The notes under the pieces were generated by a model that was not told the origin of the DNA, ran no database searches, and saw only the letters and a list, made by a program, of their open reading frames with translations. A stretch of 64,000 bases of DNA, from assembly GCA_942159475.1 (NCBI GenBank), contig OW804095.1, positions 60,168,773 to 60,232,772 on the forward strand, written 5' to 3'. A program made the translations under genes and the position numbers. The stretch's first letter is position 1, and every line of letters starts with the position of its first letter. Positions 48,107-59,800 of the stretch are shown one piece after another. Source of the stretch: Sthenelais limicola. Taxonomy: Eukaryota; Annelida; Polychaeta; Phyllodocida; Sigalionidae.

Positions 48107-48177
48107 TCTTTTTGCTGCCGCATTGTTGTATTGCATATAATAGGCCTATGCATTATAACAATGCGGCAGCAAAAAGA
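48107..48177. repeat. Near-perfect palindrome with 21-bp arms
   Basis: TCTTTTTGCTGCCGCATTGTT (48107-48127) pairs without mismatch with 48157-48177. The 29-base centre is itself largely palindromic (TGCATA...TATGCA around AGGCCT). A MITE or microRNA-like hairpin. Confidence 0.75.
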
Positions 48178-49166
48178 CAATATCCAAGTATCCAAGAAGG
48201 AGAAATTCAACCACCCAACCACCCTATATTGGTTTAAAATGTTACTTTTTTTAGATTATTAAAGATATAGAGGATTATATAGATTTAAACCGTTGACTAA
48301 CTCGTTGGTCTGACTACATACGTCGCTTGAAATATTGCACTTGTTGCATCGCAACTCGTGCAATATTAACGCTCTACCGTTTATTTGACATTTTGTACAA
48401 GGACTCAGATCCGATGGTCGCTAGCACACAAATTGACACTCAGACCATTATAATATGTAATATAAGCACTATATGTATATATAATGTAAATAAATAAATA
48501 TACGCAATATTATGAAAGGGTGTCGTATCATTAGGTAATATCTGGTCCTTTGTGTGCCACAGTGGGGGGTTCGACACCATCCATAATCATTGTGACCTAT
48601 GAAAAACTCATCTGCTGGCGATGGTTAGTGTTGGCTTCCCATGGGATCTAATCAACAACCAAGTATCAGAAGACCATTCTTTATCTTAACCAACACCCAC
48701 ATCTACATCTCGATTCTCATACGCTTGATTATTTGACAGAAATATGTGGGTAAAACATACTCTAACTAAGGTTTCAGAAACTAAGCATCTGTCTGTTACT
48801 AAGACTAATACCCTGTTCACTGCTGTGCTAAACTCCTGAGTGTGACCCTCCTCCTCCTATCGAGGAATCCTCCATTATTTTCTTTTCAAAAACGCTCATT
48901 AAGGTAAACAAAAAAAGCCTTCTTCTCTCTTACGTTGGTTGTGATATGGTGGATCAGATAGGTGATCAGACATATATTATACACTTCCCTATTAATACCA
49001 TGGGGAATTCCTATGGCAGGAAATGAACATAGCATTCTGTTGTGTAAAACATGATGTATTATTAATGAGTGTCTGGCGATAGTTAGAAGGAAACCTACTA
49101 GGCTTGGATTTGTAAAGCATCAACAAAGTTTGTTATGTTGTTGATTACATGGTTGCCCTGTAGCCT

Positions 49167-49201
49167 TCTGCTGCTGTTGTTGCTGCTGCTGCTGCTTGCT
49201 T
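49167..49201. repeat. (GCT)n microsatellite
   Basis: Trinucleotide run that gives a poly-Leu stretch in the plus-strand frame. The apparent signal peptide there is a by-product. Confidence 0.8.
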
Positions 49202-49423
49202 GCAACAAGGGATGCTGGTGCAGGTGCGCCAACTTAAAATGTGCTCCTCTACAGTCAGATCAACTCACGTTGAGCCTTTTGAGTGACCACCACCAAGTTG
49301 CCTCTTCGTCATCAACGTATCAGTAGACAATGGTACATCTTTCTTCCGCTCTTCTCTCCTGTTTGGTTACTTAATACAGGCCTATCTTTCATAGATCCGT
49401 GGGCTGACACAGCCCTAATAAGC

Positions 49424-49592
49424 ATAATACATGTATAAGTACATGTAATATTATATATTCTTTACGTTCTATTACCGATTAAAAGAGACTGACCTTCGGA
49501 TATAATAATATTATATTCGAAGATCAGCCTCTTTTTATCGGTAATAGAACGTAAAGAATATATTATATTACATGTACTTATACATGTATTAT
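49424..49592. repeat. 169-bp long palindrome (foldback MITE)
   Basis: The two halves are reverse complements from ATAATACATGTATAAGTAC at the left to GTACTTATACATGTATTAT at the right. The arms pair over about 80 bases with only a few mismatches and bulges, and almost no loop (centre near 49508). No coding sequence. A transcript would fold into one long hairpin. Confidence 0.85.
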
Positions 49593-49602
49593 TAAGAAAT
49601 GT

Positions 49603-49647
49603 AAGATTGATTTCCGACTGCATATCATGCAGTCGGAAATCAATCTT
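49603..49647. repeat. Perfect 21-bp palindrome with a 3-base loop
   Basis: The arm 49603-49623 (AAGATTGATTTCCGACTGCA..) pairs without mismatch with 49627-49647. It starts 11 bases after the end of the 169-bp palindrome. Confidence 0.85.
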
Positions 49648-50066
49648 TATGTATTGTATGTACCAAACATGATACAAATATAACAGGAAATACAAAACAG
49701 CCTTGCCCTTTGCTCTATGGAGCACGCGGCTGTTCGTATCATCCCACGCATTCTGCTAACAGAAAATGCAGTCTGCTTTTGAATACCGCGCAAAATCAAT
49801 GCACGCTTGATAACAGCATCTACTGAAGTCACCCCTCCGGTCGCTATATAGTACCTGTATTCTACACCCTTGATTCTGAGCCCTGGAGCCAAGTACTTTA
49901 TATACAGGGGGCCATCCAGACGGCCTGCTGCAGGTGCTGGCGTGATTTGGGGTCAGGAAGTGCCAATCAAACCAAATAGATCTATATATTCTAGCTCTGC
50001 CTCAATGCTGCATTGCGCACACCCAAATCTCGCCTTGTCATTCTGGGGTTTCCCTGTGCTATATTG

Positions 50067-50119
50067 GTTGTGTGCGCGCGTGTGTCTATGTGTGATGTGT
50101 GTGTGTGGAGGGGGGGGGG
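50067..50119. repeat. (GT)n-Gn tract
   Basis: Imperfect GT/GC run followed by ten G residues. Confidence 0.8.
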
Positions 50120-50464
50120 CGGTTAGATCAATCAGTTGTTTCTAGACGAAAAGTCGCCAAGTGGCAATGCCATGCATAAGAACCTCAGCTCAGCAATTCG
50201 ACCCAAGCTCATTGGCCAACACCTATTGCGCAAATCTGCAAATAATTTCCAAAAATCCCTACGTTCCCATATGTACACACACTTCAAACCTGTCCCAGTC
50301 TCAAGCTTATTGATTTTAAGAGACATTTCAGCAAAAAATTTAAGGTCTTACTCGTATAATTACGCAGTTCCAGCATTACATGCTTATGCCTATGTATCTC
50401 TGTTTCTCCTCGTTGCCGACATTACTCGGCTCACGCTCGGCCACACTCGGTGAACTTCGTGTAA

Positions 50465-50531
50465 TGACGTCATAGGCGCGGGGATTCCCCACCGGAACCC
50501 TACCCAGAACGAGGCCCATGTAATGACGTCA
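50465..50531. promoter_or_regulatory. Two CREs flanking a kappa-B-like palindrome
   Basis: TGACGTCA at 50465-50472 and 50524-50531, with GGGGATTCCCC at 50480-50490 between them. Each CRE is followed at the same distance by a GCGGGGA(A/T)TC-like run, so the segment is a diverged tandem pair of about 59 bases. It may be an intronic enhancer or part of a repeat family; compare 24478-24520. Confidence 0.35.
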
Positions 50532-51472
50532 TAGCAGCGGGGAATCGCCGTATCATGTGCATTCATGATCGGCGATGATTAAAGCTAAAAAACGAAACGA
50601 TTTGGAAGGCGTCGGGAGACGCCATAGGAGGGAGGTGGGCGGGATGGTGGGCAATGTCAATGTACAAAAACATTCCATACTTATGAAAGTAAATAGCCCA
50701 AGACATCCCTTCATTCCCATCAAATTGTGACGATAGTTCTAATCTGGTGCCACACACCCCCCTGGACGGTCGGCACCCTCCGCTTCTTCCTTGGAAGAAG
50801 TCAGAATGACTCTATTTACAATTTCGAACGGTGCACAGACTACTATAGTGTCCAACGAATTTCCTCTTACTCCATGTGGTTACTTCTCTGCCTGCATTCA
50901 ATAATTTCCCCGCTGAGAATGTCTATTGACGCATGGAATACTTAGTTTAGGTTGTTGCCTACAGCCTAGCGTACTTAGATTGTCGATTCAGGTACTCACA
51001 ATTCCACAATTGGTTTTCGTTTCAACCTCCACACTCAACCAACACAGCTACATCCACGCCATTATCGCGTTGACCATTCCGATCTCTTGTTCCGTTCCGT
51101 ACGAGCCGGAAGTCACATTCACTCTAATCAACGTAACCGGCAAATGGGATTCGAAATGGATAGCGCTGTTTATTGACTGAATAAACAGCGCCGAGGCCCG
51201 GGTGGGACGTGGGGTGATGCGACGGGTGGGTGGAGGGTAATTCGTCGGAAATTTAAAATAAAAACAATCTAAAAGCGTTGAAATATAACCCATTTACTTC
51301 CTACAAATAAATACCTTGTGCGGATACTTTCTGGATGTGTAGCCCAACATGCCAGCCGACTTTCTGATATTATTCAGTGAGGGAGGCGGAAAACCTAGCC
51401 CGGTCAATGAATGGAGTATACATGTATGTTGTCAGGAAACATCAAAGCCGTTGACACAGTCTTATTAACTGG

Positions 51473-51527
51473 CATAGATAGGGATCCATGTTCTAAACAT
51501 ATTATAGAACATGGATCCCTATCTATG
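51473..51527. repeat. Perfect 23-bp hairpin with a 9-base loop
   Basis: The left arm 51473-51495 (CATAGATAGGGATCCATGTT...) is exactly complementary to 51505-51527. Its size and perfection resemble a very young palindromic element or a short hairpin RNA source. Frames on both strands here read the palindrome. Confidence 0.85.
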
Positions 51528-54500
51528 ACAGGCATCAAAGAGGCATCCTTAGTTAGGCTAGACATGTTTGGAATGCACCTACCCTTCCAGACTAAATACG
51601 TTGTATCATAATTATATATTAATGTCTGTCTCACGTATACACCGCCATCCATGATTGTTTCCAATTACTGAATTCGTATTTTTTATTATTTGGGTATACA
51701 TCACCAAATTATGTTTCAGGAATTTGAAACATAAGAATTTGGAACCCATTAGAGCATTAGGCGTCCACTCACCGAATACCACTGATCTGAGAGGCTGTGA
51801 CTGAGCCTATAAACTTATAGCAAAGTGGCACGATGGAGGGTTTGAAGCGATGGAGAAACATCAGAGAACCGGACGAACCGCATCTGGTTTTCTGATCGTG
51901 CCAATAAATAAATAAATAAATATATAGAAAACAATAGTACCATGTAATTGATTTCCGATAGTAGTTAGCCCTACATTTTCTCGGTGAAATTATTATCAAT
52001 GAAATCTGGCATTATAATTAACAATTCATCTAGGTACAAATGTTTATCTCCAGGGTTATCTTTGAAGTTTGCATGCAACCGTTACGCACATATCTTTAAA
52101 AGGCAACATACCATACATTCATAAGAAAAGGGGGCACAATGGGATAAAAAAAATCTCTTCCTAGGCTGAAATTGTATAGCCGGGAGTGAGTTGTAGAACA
52201 CTTTGTAGTTAAAAATACCTGGGATTAATAATTAAATCAGATCACCTGATCTCTTGTCTCAAGTTCGGTTAAATTTGTCCCAGTATCGACCCCAAAAGAT
52301 AATTTGCGGGATAGCTCTATAGATATATCGCAAAGTGTTTGTCTGTGTGGTGGGGGCTGCCAGGTATTGATTTTTTATATATATAACTGGCTTAATGACG
52401 ATAAAATCTTTTTTGCCATCATAGGTAGGTTTATACGATTGTGTTTTGAAACTTATGAGGGGTTTAACGTAATCTATGGGAGACTTGTGGTTTATTTGCT
52501 ACATGCCAATCTATAGCTATCTATAACTCCACGATTCTTTACTTTATTTATCATTGCAAAATTAGGATTGAAGTGGATAATAGTGGGAAATTAATTAAAT
52601 TTCAGTCTTTGTTTCGGCACTCATCACAGCATATGCAGCTTCTGGAGTTGTATTATTTACATAGATCAACTTTAAGTTAATTCATTGCATACGATCAGAT
52701 CGAGTCTTCGTGGTCTCCCAATTCTGACACTTTATCACTAATATATACCTCCTGCTCCTCTTTGTTACACCTCCAGTCGATAACGTATGGTGTGCGTTGG
52801 ATAGTTTGCCAGCACTCCTGCCATTGAAGAGAATCTAATCGAGTTACACTTATTATGTAAATAATAACTCAGACCTAATTATCATATGTGCTGACAGGTA
52901 TTGCCTGCAACGGGACCTTGACTTGAATCATCATGAAATAATTGCTCGCCATGAAGTGCAGACATTTGAATGAAGAAGAAGCGTTTATTGTTTCAGCGAA
53001 TTATCGCCTTGAGTGTACGAGAAACAACAACCCTCTTAATTAATTTTCGCCCTCACTCTCTCAATCCCTTCTCTTGCTTGTTCGCTCGCTCTCTCCACTC
53101 GATATGGAAAGCTCCCTGCCCTCTGGTTTACCATTGCTTTTAACCTTGGCCTATTGACTGATTTACCTATAAGATTAGGTAGATAAGCTGCCACGGTGTA
53201 ATCCGGTATAGTGCTACTCCAGTGTGGGATATTAGCTCCTCCAGTAATACACACCGCCCTTTGGTATTGGAAAACTCTTAAATTGCTTATGAAATAACCA
53301 CTCCAAATAATTAATGCTAATGGCAGGGGCAATAATCTTCTAATTGAATAAACGATCTCTTGTTGGATTGAAACGTCTTTATCCAACATCGGTTTACCTC
53401 CATGATTGGAATATTCCAAAATAGTTTTGCCCTTAAGGTCAAAGATCAACTGGGTCTTCGGCACCCGATAACGCATCGTATTGACCTTATTCCTCGGCCA
53501 TTTTCATTGTTTGTTCGAAAACCTGTCATCATACAAGTACTAGACTAAACGTCTTTTTGTCATAACCCTATTGGAGATGAAGAATATTAAATTACTCTTG
53601 TAGATATATAAATTTCTCTAATGGCAGGCTCGTGAATATGATGGCTGCTTGAGAAGAGGCATCAATGTCATTGCCCATCGGCGATGAGATTCAGGTTGTC
53701 AGATATATGATTGACGAGTTTGTAATAAATGGTGTCACATATATATTGGTTTGCTCTCCTGTCTATCTAATCTGGGCGTCATCGGTGTTGACAAATTGTC
53801 GATTTCCTGACTTCAGGGAAGTTCTTTGTTAAATAATAAAATCTTATTCTGAAGAAACCTATTCTTCATTTCTTTGATAAACGAGATCTTGATATTTCAG
53901 GATATCACGCAATGCATGGGATATCAGTATATCATATATCTTTATAATGGTTATATTTCGAAATGGTATAGGGTTTTTTTCTCCACTTCCTCTTCCAAAT
54001 ATTTCCAAGAAATGCGAGTACAAGTCACTTTGGCCGACAATCTAGGATTACAAACGGGTTCAGGAATTGGTATTTCACCATAGCTCGAATCATCGATTTA
54101 TTTGTACTGGATTACTTTGAAATCTCGCCAAAGTTTCAGCAATATCTGTATGAATGACCTTGGGGGTTCTTCTTTGTTTTTAAAGATACTGAAATGTAAT
54201 AGCGAAAATTCAGGCTAAGGAGGAATATCGGGCTAAATCAATAGCTATGGTATATGCCAGCTTACATTCCCTGAATAAAGATACGTTTAATAAAAGTAAG
54301 TTGCTATTGGACAGCTGAAGTTCATCTAGTTGTGCCATTAGGCATCTCTTGGATGAATCCTAAGTATGTCAATTGAATTTTGAGGACGTTATTAGATAAA
54401 TAAAAAAGTGGGACCTTTTTATTAATAATTGAGAACCCCCTAAGTCAAATTACTCACATTTAAACTATCTGATAACTTATGTTGAATTGATCCACAAAAA

Positions 54501-54726
54501 TTCAGTATCGATGTATCATACAGTTAGTTGTATGCAGAATACACATCCATCGTTTGCTATTAACATTAAAACTCAATCAGATAGCAAACAGAATATTCCT
54601 TAGTGTCTCATATTCAAGAGCTAACATAAGACATGATGAGGAAGAAATGGTTTAGGGTTTCAGAGCTAAGTCAGACTGAAGATTTTAAGGCCTGAAACTC
54701 AGGGTTCATTGCATACGGCGAATCGT

Positions 54727-54847
54727 GCTAAAGGACCTATAGTCCACTATGCCGATTCTCATGCGATTCTCACAGAATGTAGTGTAAAAGAGTCCTCTGC
54801 AGTGCAAAAACGCATGAGAATCGGCTTAGTGGAATAGGTCCTTTAGC
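54727..54847. mobile_element. 121-bp MITE
   Basis: The left arm 54727-54765 (GCTAAAGGACCTATAGTCCA...) and right arm 54811-54847 (...AATAGGTCCTTTAGC) are inverted repeats of about 38 bases with a few differences, enclosing a 45-base core. No target-site duplication is clear. Confidence 0.75.
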
Positions 54848-55604
54848 CTCCAATTTACAGTTGTGAAAATTATATGCACCTTTACTGAAAATACTCATTA
54901 AATTATCCTGAGTACAGTATCTTGATTTATGACCTGCAATCTTCCCTGTCTACATTGTCTATTGATCAAAGCTCTTTCTATATGTATATCTATTATTATA
55001 AGACAATCCATTTCTAACATTTTGGTCTCTGTCGATTCCAATAATTGTACGGACACGCGCTCCTCATTTGATACATGTATGGTCTTAGTGCTGAGTGTTT
55101 AGTATTCCGTACCTGTTCTATTACAAACCATAATGTTTTCATTTACAATAGTTTCTACTTTGCATAGCGAGGAGTATGTATGTTCAAGTCGATTTTGCTA
55201 GGGCTGTGTGTGTTATATGGTTATGCCTGTAGGCAATAATTATTGGGCGTTTGATTGATGTCCATCAGAATCCATTACCTCGTTTCCGACCAATTGCATC
55301 AACATATACAAAGCACTTCATCAATGCGTGCAAATATCTGCAGATGCTTTTTACTTTGCTCTCCTGAATAAATACCCTAACTTTCAATGTATCATTCAAT
55401 GTCCAAATTAAATCTGTGTTAATTGACTATTCATTTGATGGTTGCAGGTGAGTTTAATATACATAATAGATGGTATAATAATTCAGCACGGTCCTTTTAA
55501 ATGATACTTTTTGATAATCTGTTCTAGCATTGTGGTGGTTAAAAAGTAGTGTTTTGAATCCAGCTGGGATAAATATTATACAATTATATTACGCGATAGT
55601 TCAA

Positions 55605-55700
55605 ATCAAGACTGCATTATGAGCTATCACGTAAAATTATCTTGATTATGAACTATCACGTAAAATGCTCTTGATTATGCAATATCATGTAAACTGATTT
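55605..55700. repeat. Tandem repeat of about 33 bp, three units
   Basis: The unit ATTATGAACTATCACGTAAA with a CTTGATT linker is repeated three times with substitutions. Confidence 0.65.
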
Positions 55701-55814
55701 TATAGTATTTCATAATTTTTAATAAAATTATGGATTAAAATCTCGAGAATTGAAGAAAGTACACAAGTTTAACACCTGTACCTATGTTCAACAATGTTGC
55801 GGTTATTTGCTGTG

Positions 55815-56800
55815 TTGAATGACATCCATTTTGAATTACAAAACATTCCAAATAATTAAGAGTACAAAAGACATTCCTTGGGGTTTCTCAGCCCTAATAA
55901 CCATAGAACCACATTTAAAATGGTGCTTATAACCCCAAAATTGGTAAGAGTATAGTCATTTTAGGATTCTAGTGGCATTGACACTGAAATCCAAGAGGGC
56001 CGCCAAAACGTTCCATTTAGGAAATTACACATACATATCTCCATCTAGAAAGGTTCCAAAAGACGTATCTGTTCTGAAAAATAAATCTGTGTATGATAAT
56101 CTATTACTTGTATTTAACCAAATGCATTCACATACATCTGAAAAATATTGATTTATAATTTGATACAAATATGTACCCTTTTGAGGTCTGTGGCTGTTTT
56201 TCGACGTTGATATACCTATTTGCTGCATTACTAAGCATCCATTTTGAATTGTCAGACAGCTACCAAACTTTCAATATTATGAGAAACAATCATAATAAAC
56301 AAAAAAAACTTCTTATATTCAATTTCCAGTACCAGACAACCACACAATCAAATTTGAAACTTTGTTTTCATCTAAAATACTAAAAAAGGTGTAGCCATTT
56401 TGTGTTGCTAAAAGCATTGAATTTGAAATCCAAGATGGCCGCTAAAACATTCCATTTCAAAAGTCATGGATACATCTATCTAAGAGAACATTCAAAATAG
56501 TACCTTTTCAGAAAATTACTTGAGTCTATATCAATTCTTCACCTTTATTTAGTTAATTACATATATATGCATTTTCATCTTTTGAGAAATCATCATTGTT
56601 TACAAAGAATATTGGTTTCCAAGGTTACCTCAAATATCAGCAGATATCTCCAAAGTCACACCAAATCACCAAATTTCAATGTCAGATCTTAATTGGGGAG
56701 AGTCTCAGCTTTAATTTGGTATAATATGGTGGTGTTATTATTTCATGCGAGCTAACTCCTAAAATAATGGCTTTTTGAGCCCATATCTGCTCTACTATAA
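55815..56800. repeat. Diverged tandem duplication with a period of about 410-440 bp
   Basis: CATCCATTTTGAATT occurs at about 55828 and 56237. A longer matching block begins at about 55957 (CATTTTAGGATTCTAGTGGC) and 56397 (CATTTTGTGTTGCTAAAAGC). In both, the next bases share TTGA-TTTGAAATCCAAGA-GGCCGC-AAAAC-TTCCATTT. The two units differ at many sites, so the duplication is old. Confidence 0.6.
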
Positions 56801-59800
56801 GTTCCTCCACTTATAGTGGTTCTCAAATATATATGTTGTTCTTCATTATTATTTCCATTTGGAGTGTAATATATCAAATTATATGACAAAATTCGTGCGT
56901 GTCGCTTCTGAATGACTGTTATTTGTCATGCAATGTGCCTTAAATATGATAATGTTTGAGGTTTGGCTCATGAGGTCTCACTCCAAATCGTATTACCTCA
57001 GGTATAGCTGAACGAAGGGCTCGGCCACCCCTGTTATTACAACACGTCATGTCTTCTGCACACGGGGACAAACTAAACCTGGAGCCATTCCATGTTACCT
57101 GTTCACCTACAAGTATTGATGTTCCTATTATGATTATAATGCTCGCTTTAATAAGATAATATACTTCATTGTGGTCTGCCCTTCCCCACTACAGTGATTA
57201 TCAATCACATTACTGACCTCTTCATGGGAGGTACATTTATACATGTTATGTTAATTTGGCTCTTCCCCATCTTATACTTGGCAGGGGTTTTTTTAATACT
57301 TGGCAGGGTTTGTTTTTTAAAAAAAAAAAAGATTCTAGCTCATGCCCGCGAGCATTGATGTAATATTCCTATCTGGTTTGTGCGATAGGAACTGCGCAGA
57401 TTCTTTTGGGAACTTATTTCGCTATATTTCCAAATGAGGATCTTGAGTACAAGAGGCCCGGTTAGGAAACATTTGCATGGTCTCATAGGTACTTGCCAAC
57501 AATGCACGTGCTCCACAAGGCAATTATTTGGCGGTGAAATATAATATAGCCTACTTGCTGATTGTTCGCTGCAATAAGGGAGACTTATTTCCAGCAAGAC
57601 CTCATCACACCTTTGGGCTAGGCAGGTATGTAGTGCATAGTGTGAGTAACATCACCCTCCCATTGATTTCCTACCTATGTGTACGTATGGTTATGTGTTG
57701 GTCTGCCCTTGGTTTCTTGAGCCTTCTCTAGTGCAGGTCATCGGAGGCCTCATTGCTAGGAGCAATTAAAATTGTTAAAACTTCCCTGTTTGGTTCAATC
57801 GTTAAGTTCCATTTTGCTTTGGAGTTGACTTGAAAAGTCATCAACAACTCTTGTCATGGTTGTTGTCTTACATACCGTAGGTTTATCACCTTAACCGAAT
57901 CTTCAATCTGTACTTCACTCTGGGACTTCACTGTTCAATTTCACCTGAACGAACTGCTTTGACCACCACCTCCCCAACTTTTTCTCTGGCCCACGTGTTG
58001 AATGACCTCCTGCTGAGCATCTTTAAAGCCATACTCGGCGCGCTGTTATGCCTATTGTCGTAAGGGCGTCATTGGATGGATGCATTTAAAAGGCAAATAA
58101 TGCACCGAAACAGACCTGACCCATACAGAAATCCTGCTATTTTGACACAGCTAGCGTGTTGTTTGTCCATTACACCCGGTTACTTTCTCCCTAATTGCAC
58201 AATATCAAGGTAATTCTGCCTAGTCTAATTGTGGGATACATGTTAAAGAAGCCATTTGACCCAGACTTATATGTTTTTCTCTTATGATAAATATTCGCAG
58301 GTTACACCTGATACATAATTTTGTGTATCAGTGACAAGAGTAATTAAGATTTCCTCAGCCAGAATTGCCGTTGACACCATATCTGAGAAGTGGAACCAAA
58401 AACAAATATAGCTTAAGCAGCTTTTAATTACTCGTTTTTACCTGAACGCAGGCCAGATTCATGTTGACATTAATTGGATTTTAAACAATGCTCTGTGTCA
58501 ATTATGTGCTAGAGAAGAGCATTTGTGACAGCAGGAGGCACATGGCATGTATAGAATTATCAAAAACATGGCCCTGAGGCTGGTTGAGCCTGCCCCTCTC
58601 TGATTTGTAAATCCAGAAAGGTCCGGACGATTGTGAACGATCTTGAGATAATGAGAGGTCATGCTCTGCCGCTCTAATGATCACGGATACTGCTATTCGA
58701 TATAATAATTGGCCTCCACTAGACGGTTCAGAGCTACGTTCAGCTTATCCTTACAACATCTTGAACGGTTCTCTCGCAAAAGTAGGAAAAGCTTTTGTAT
58801 GGTAAAGAGGGTGGACTTATATATACGGAAGCAGGCCACTTTTTCTTTCACTTGGAGGTTTGCGCTTTCAACAGACCACTGGTTTGGTGTACTCTGCAGT
58901 TCGTTGCTGGTGTACGTTCCTCTAATGATTGGTTGAAGCCTCACTTGAAGAAAAGGTAATAATTATATTCACAAATTGACTGCCACGGTGGGGTTAATGA
59001 TATTCTTCTCTTGTTACTTTCGTTGGATATCATTCATATATGCAATCTTAACCTAACGATGGGCTCTTTTTCCAAGGGTCATTATCGTGAATCTTGAGGT
59101 TGATTGGGAACAATTATTAATTCAATTTGTTCTGGTTATATTCTAAAATGTCGCTGTATTGACCTGACACACCACCCTCCTGATTTGCTCGTTGGACACA
59201 ACATGTTATTCTCATCTCCCAAGATAATGAGTGTGGACATGTACTTTGCTGCGTATGATTGTAAAGTCATTTGCCCGTTTATTATTTGGCCGTAAAATTG
59301 TTATTAATGCAATTACAGACTGTAAAATCATTGTCCGGGCATAAGGTTAATCATCGTAGTTGTTGTCGACAGTGTCTCCATGCCTACCTTGAACCTGGAA
59401 ACCTCTCGACTTTCACCCCTTTGTGCCTCTTCGACCTGGCTACCTAAGATAGGTAGACACGTGAACTAAGTAAGATTTTTCTCGTGCTAGTAGTACGGAG
59501 TCAGGGTAGCCCTACCTATGGAACTGAATATATTATTTACATCGATTCCATATTCTTATTATCTGTTTTCGAGGCCATGTTTATAAAATTTGGCAATACC
59601 TAAGTTATCTCAATGACGCGTGGTGGTAGCCATGACTTCTTTGGGTGAACTATTAAAAGTTGATTCTATTTTATAATTCCCATTGTGTTCGCGCTTTGAA
59701 GCTGCATTTTTTATTATGTTCTTATGTGTGTGCGTATTTGCGGTGTAAGTAATTACATGAGTAATTAAGTAATTAATAGTGACTATGTTTCATAATCTTC

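Noticed and set aside
49135..49326. Small secreted-looking peptide with poly-Leu start
   Set aside because: The Leu run is a GCT microsatellite; no other coding evidence.
53036..53476. Minus-strand frame of 146 codons
   Set aside because: No recognisable domain, no consistent splice or promoter signals. It is the longest unexplained frame in the BICC1 intron but could be chance.
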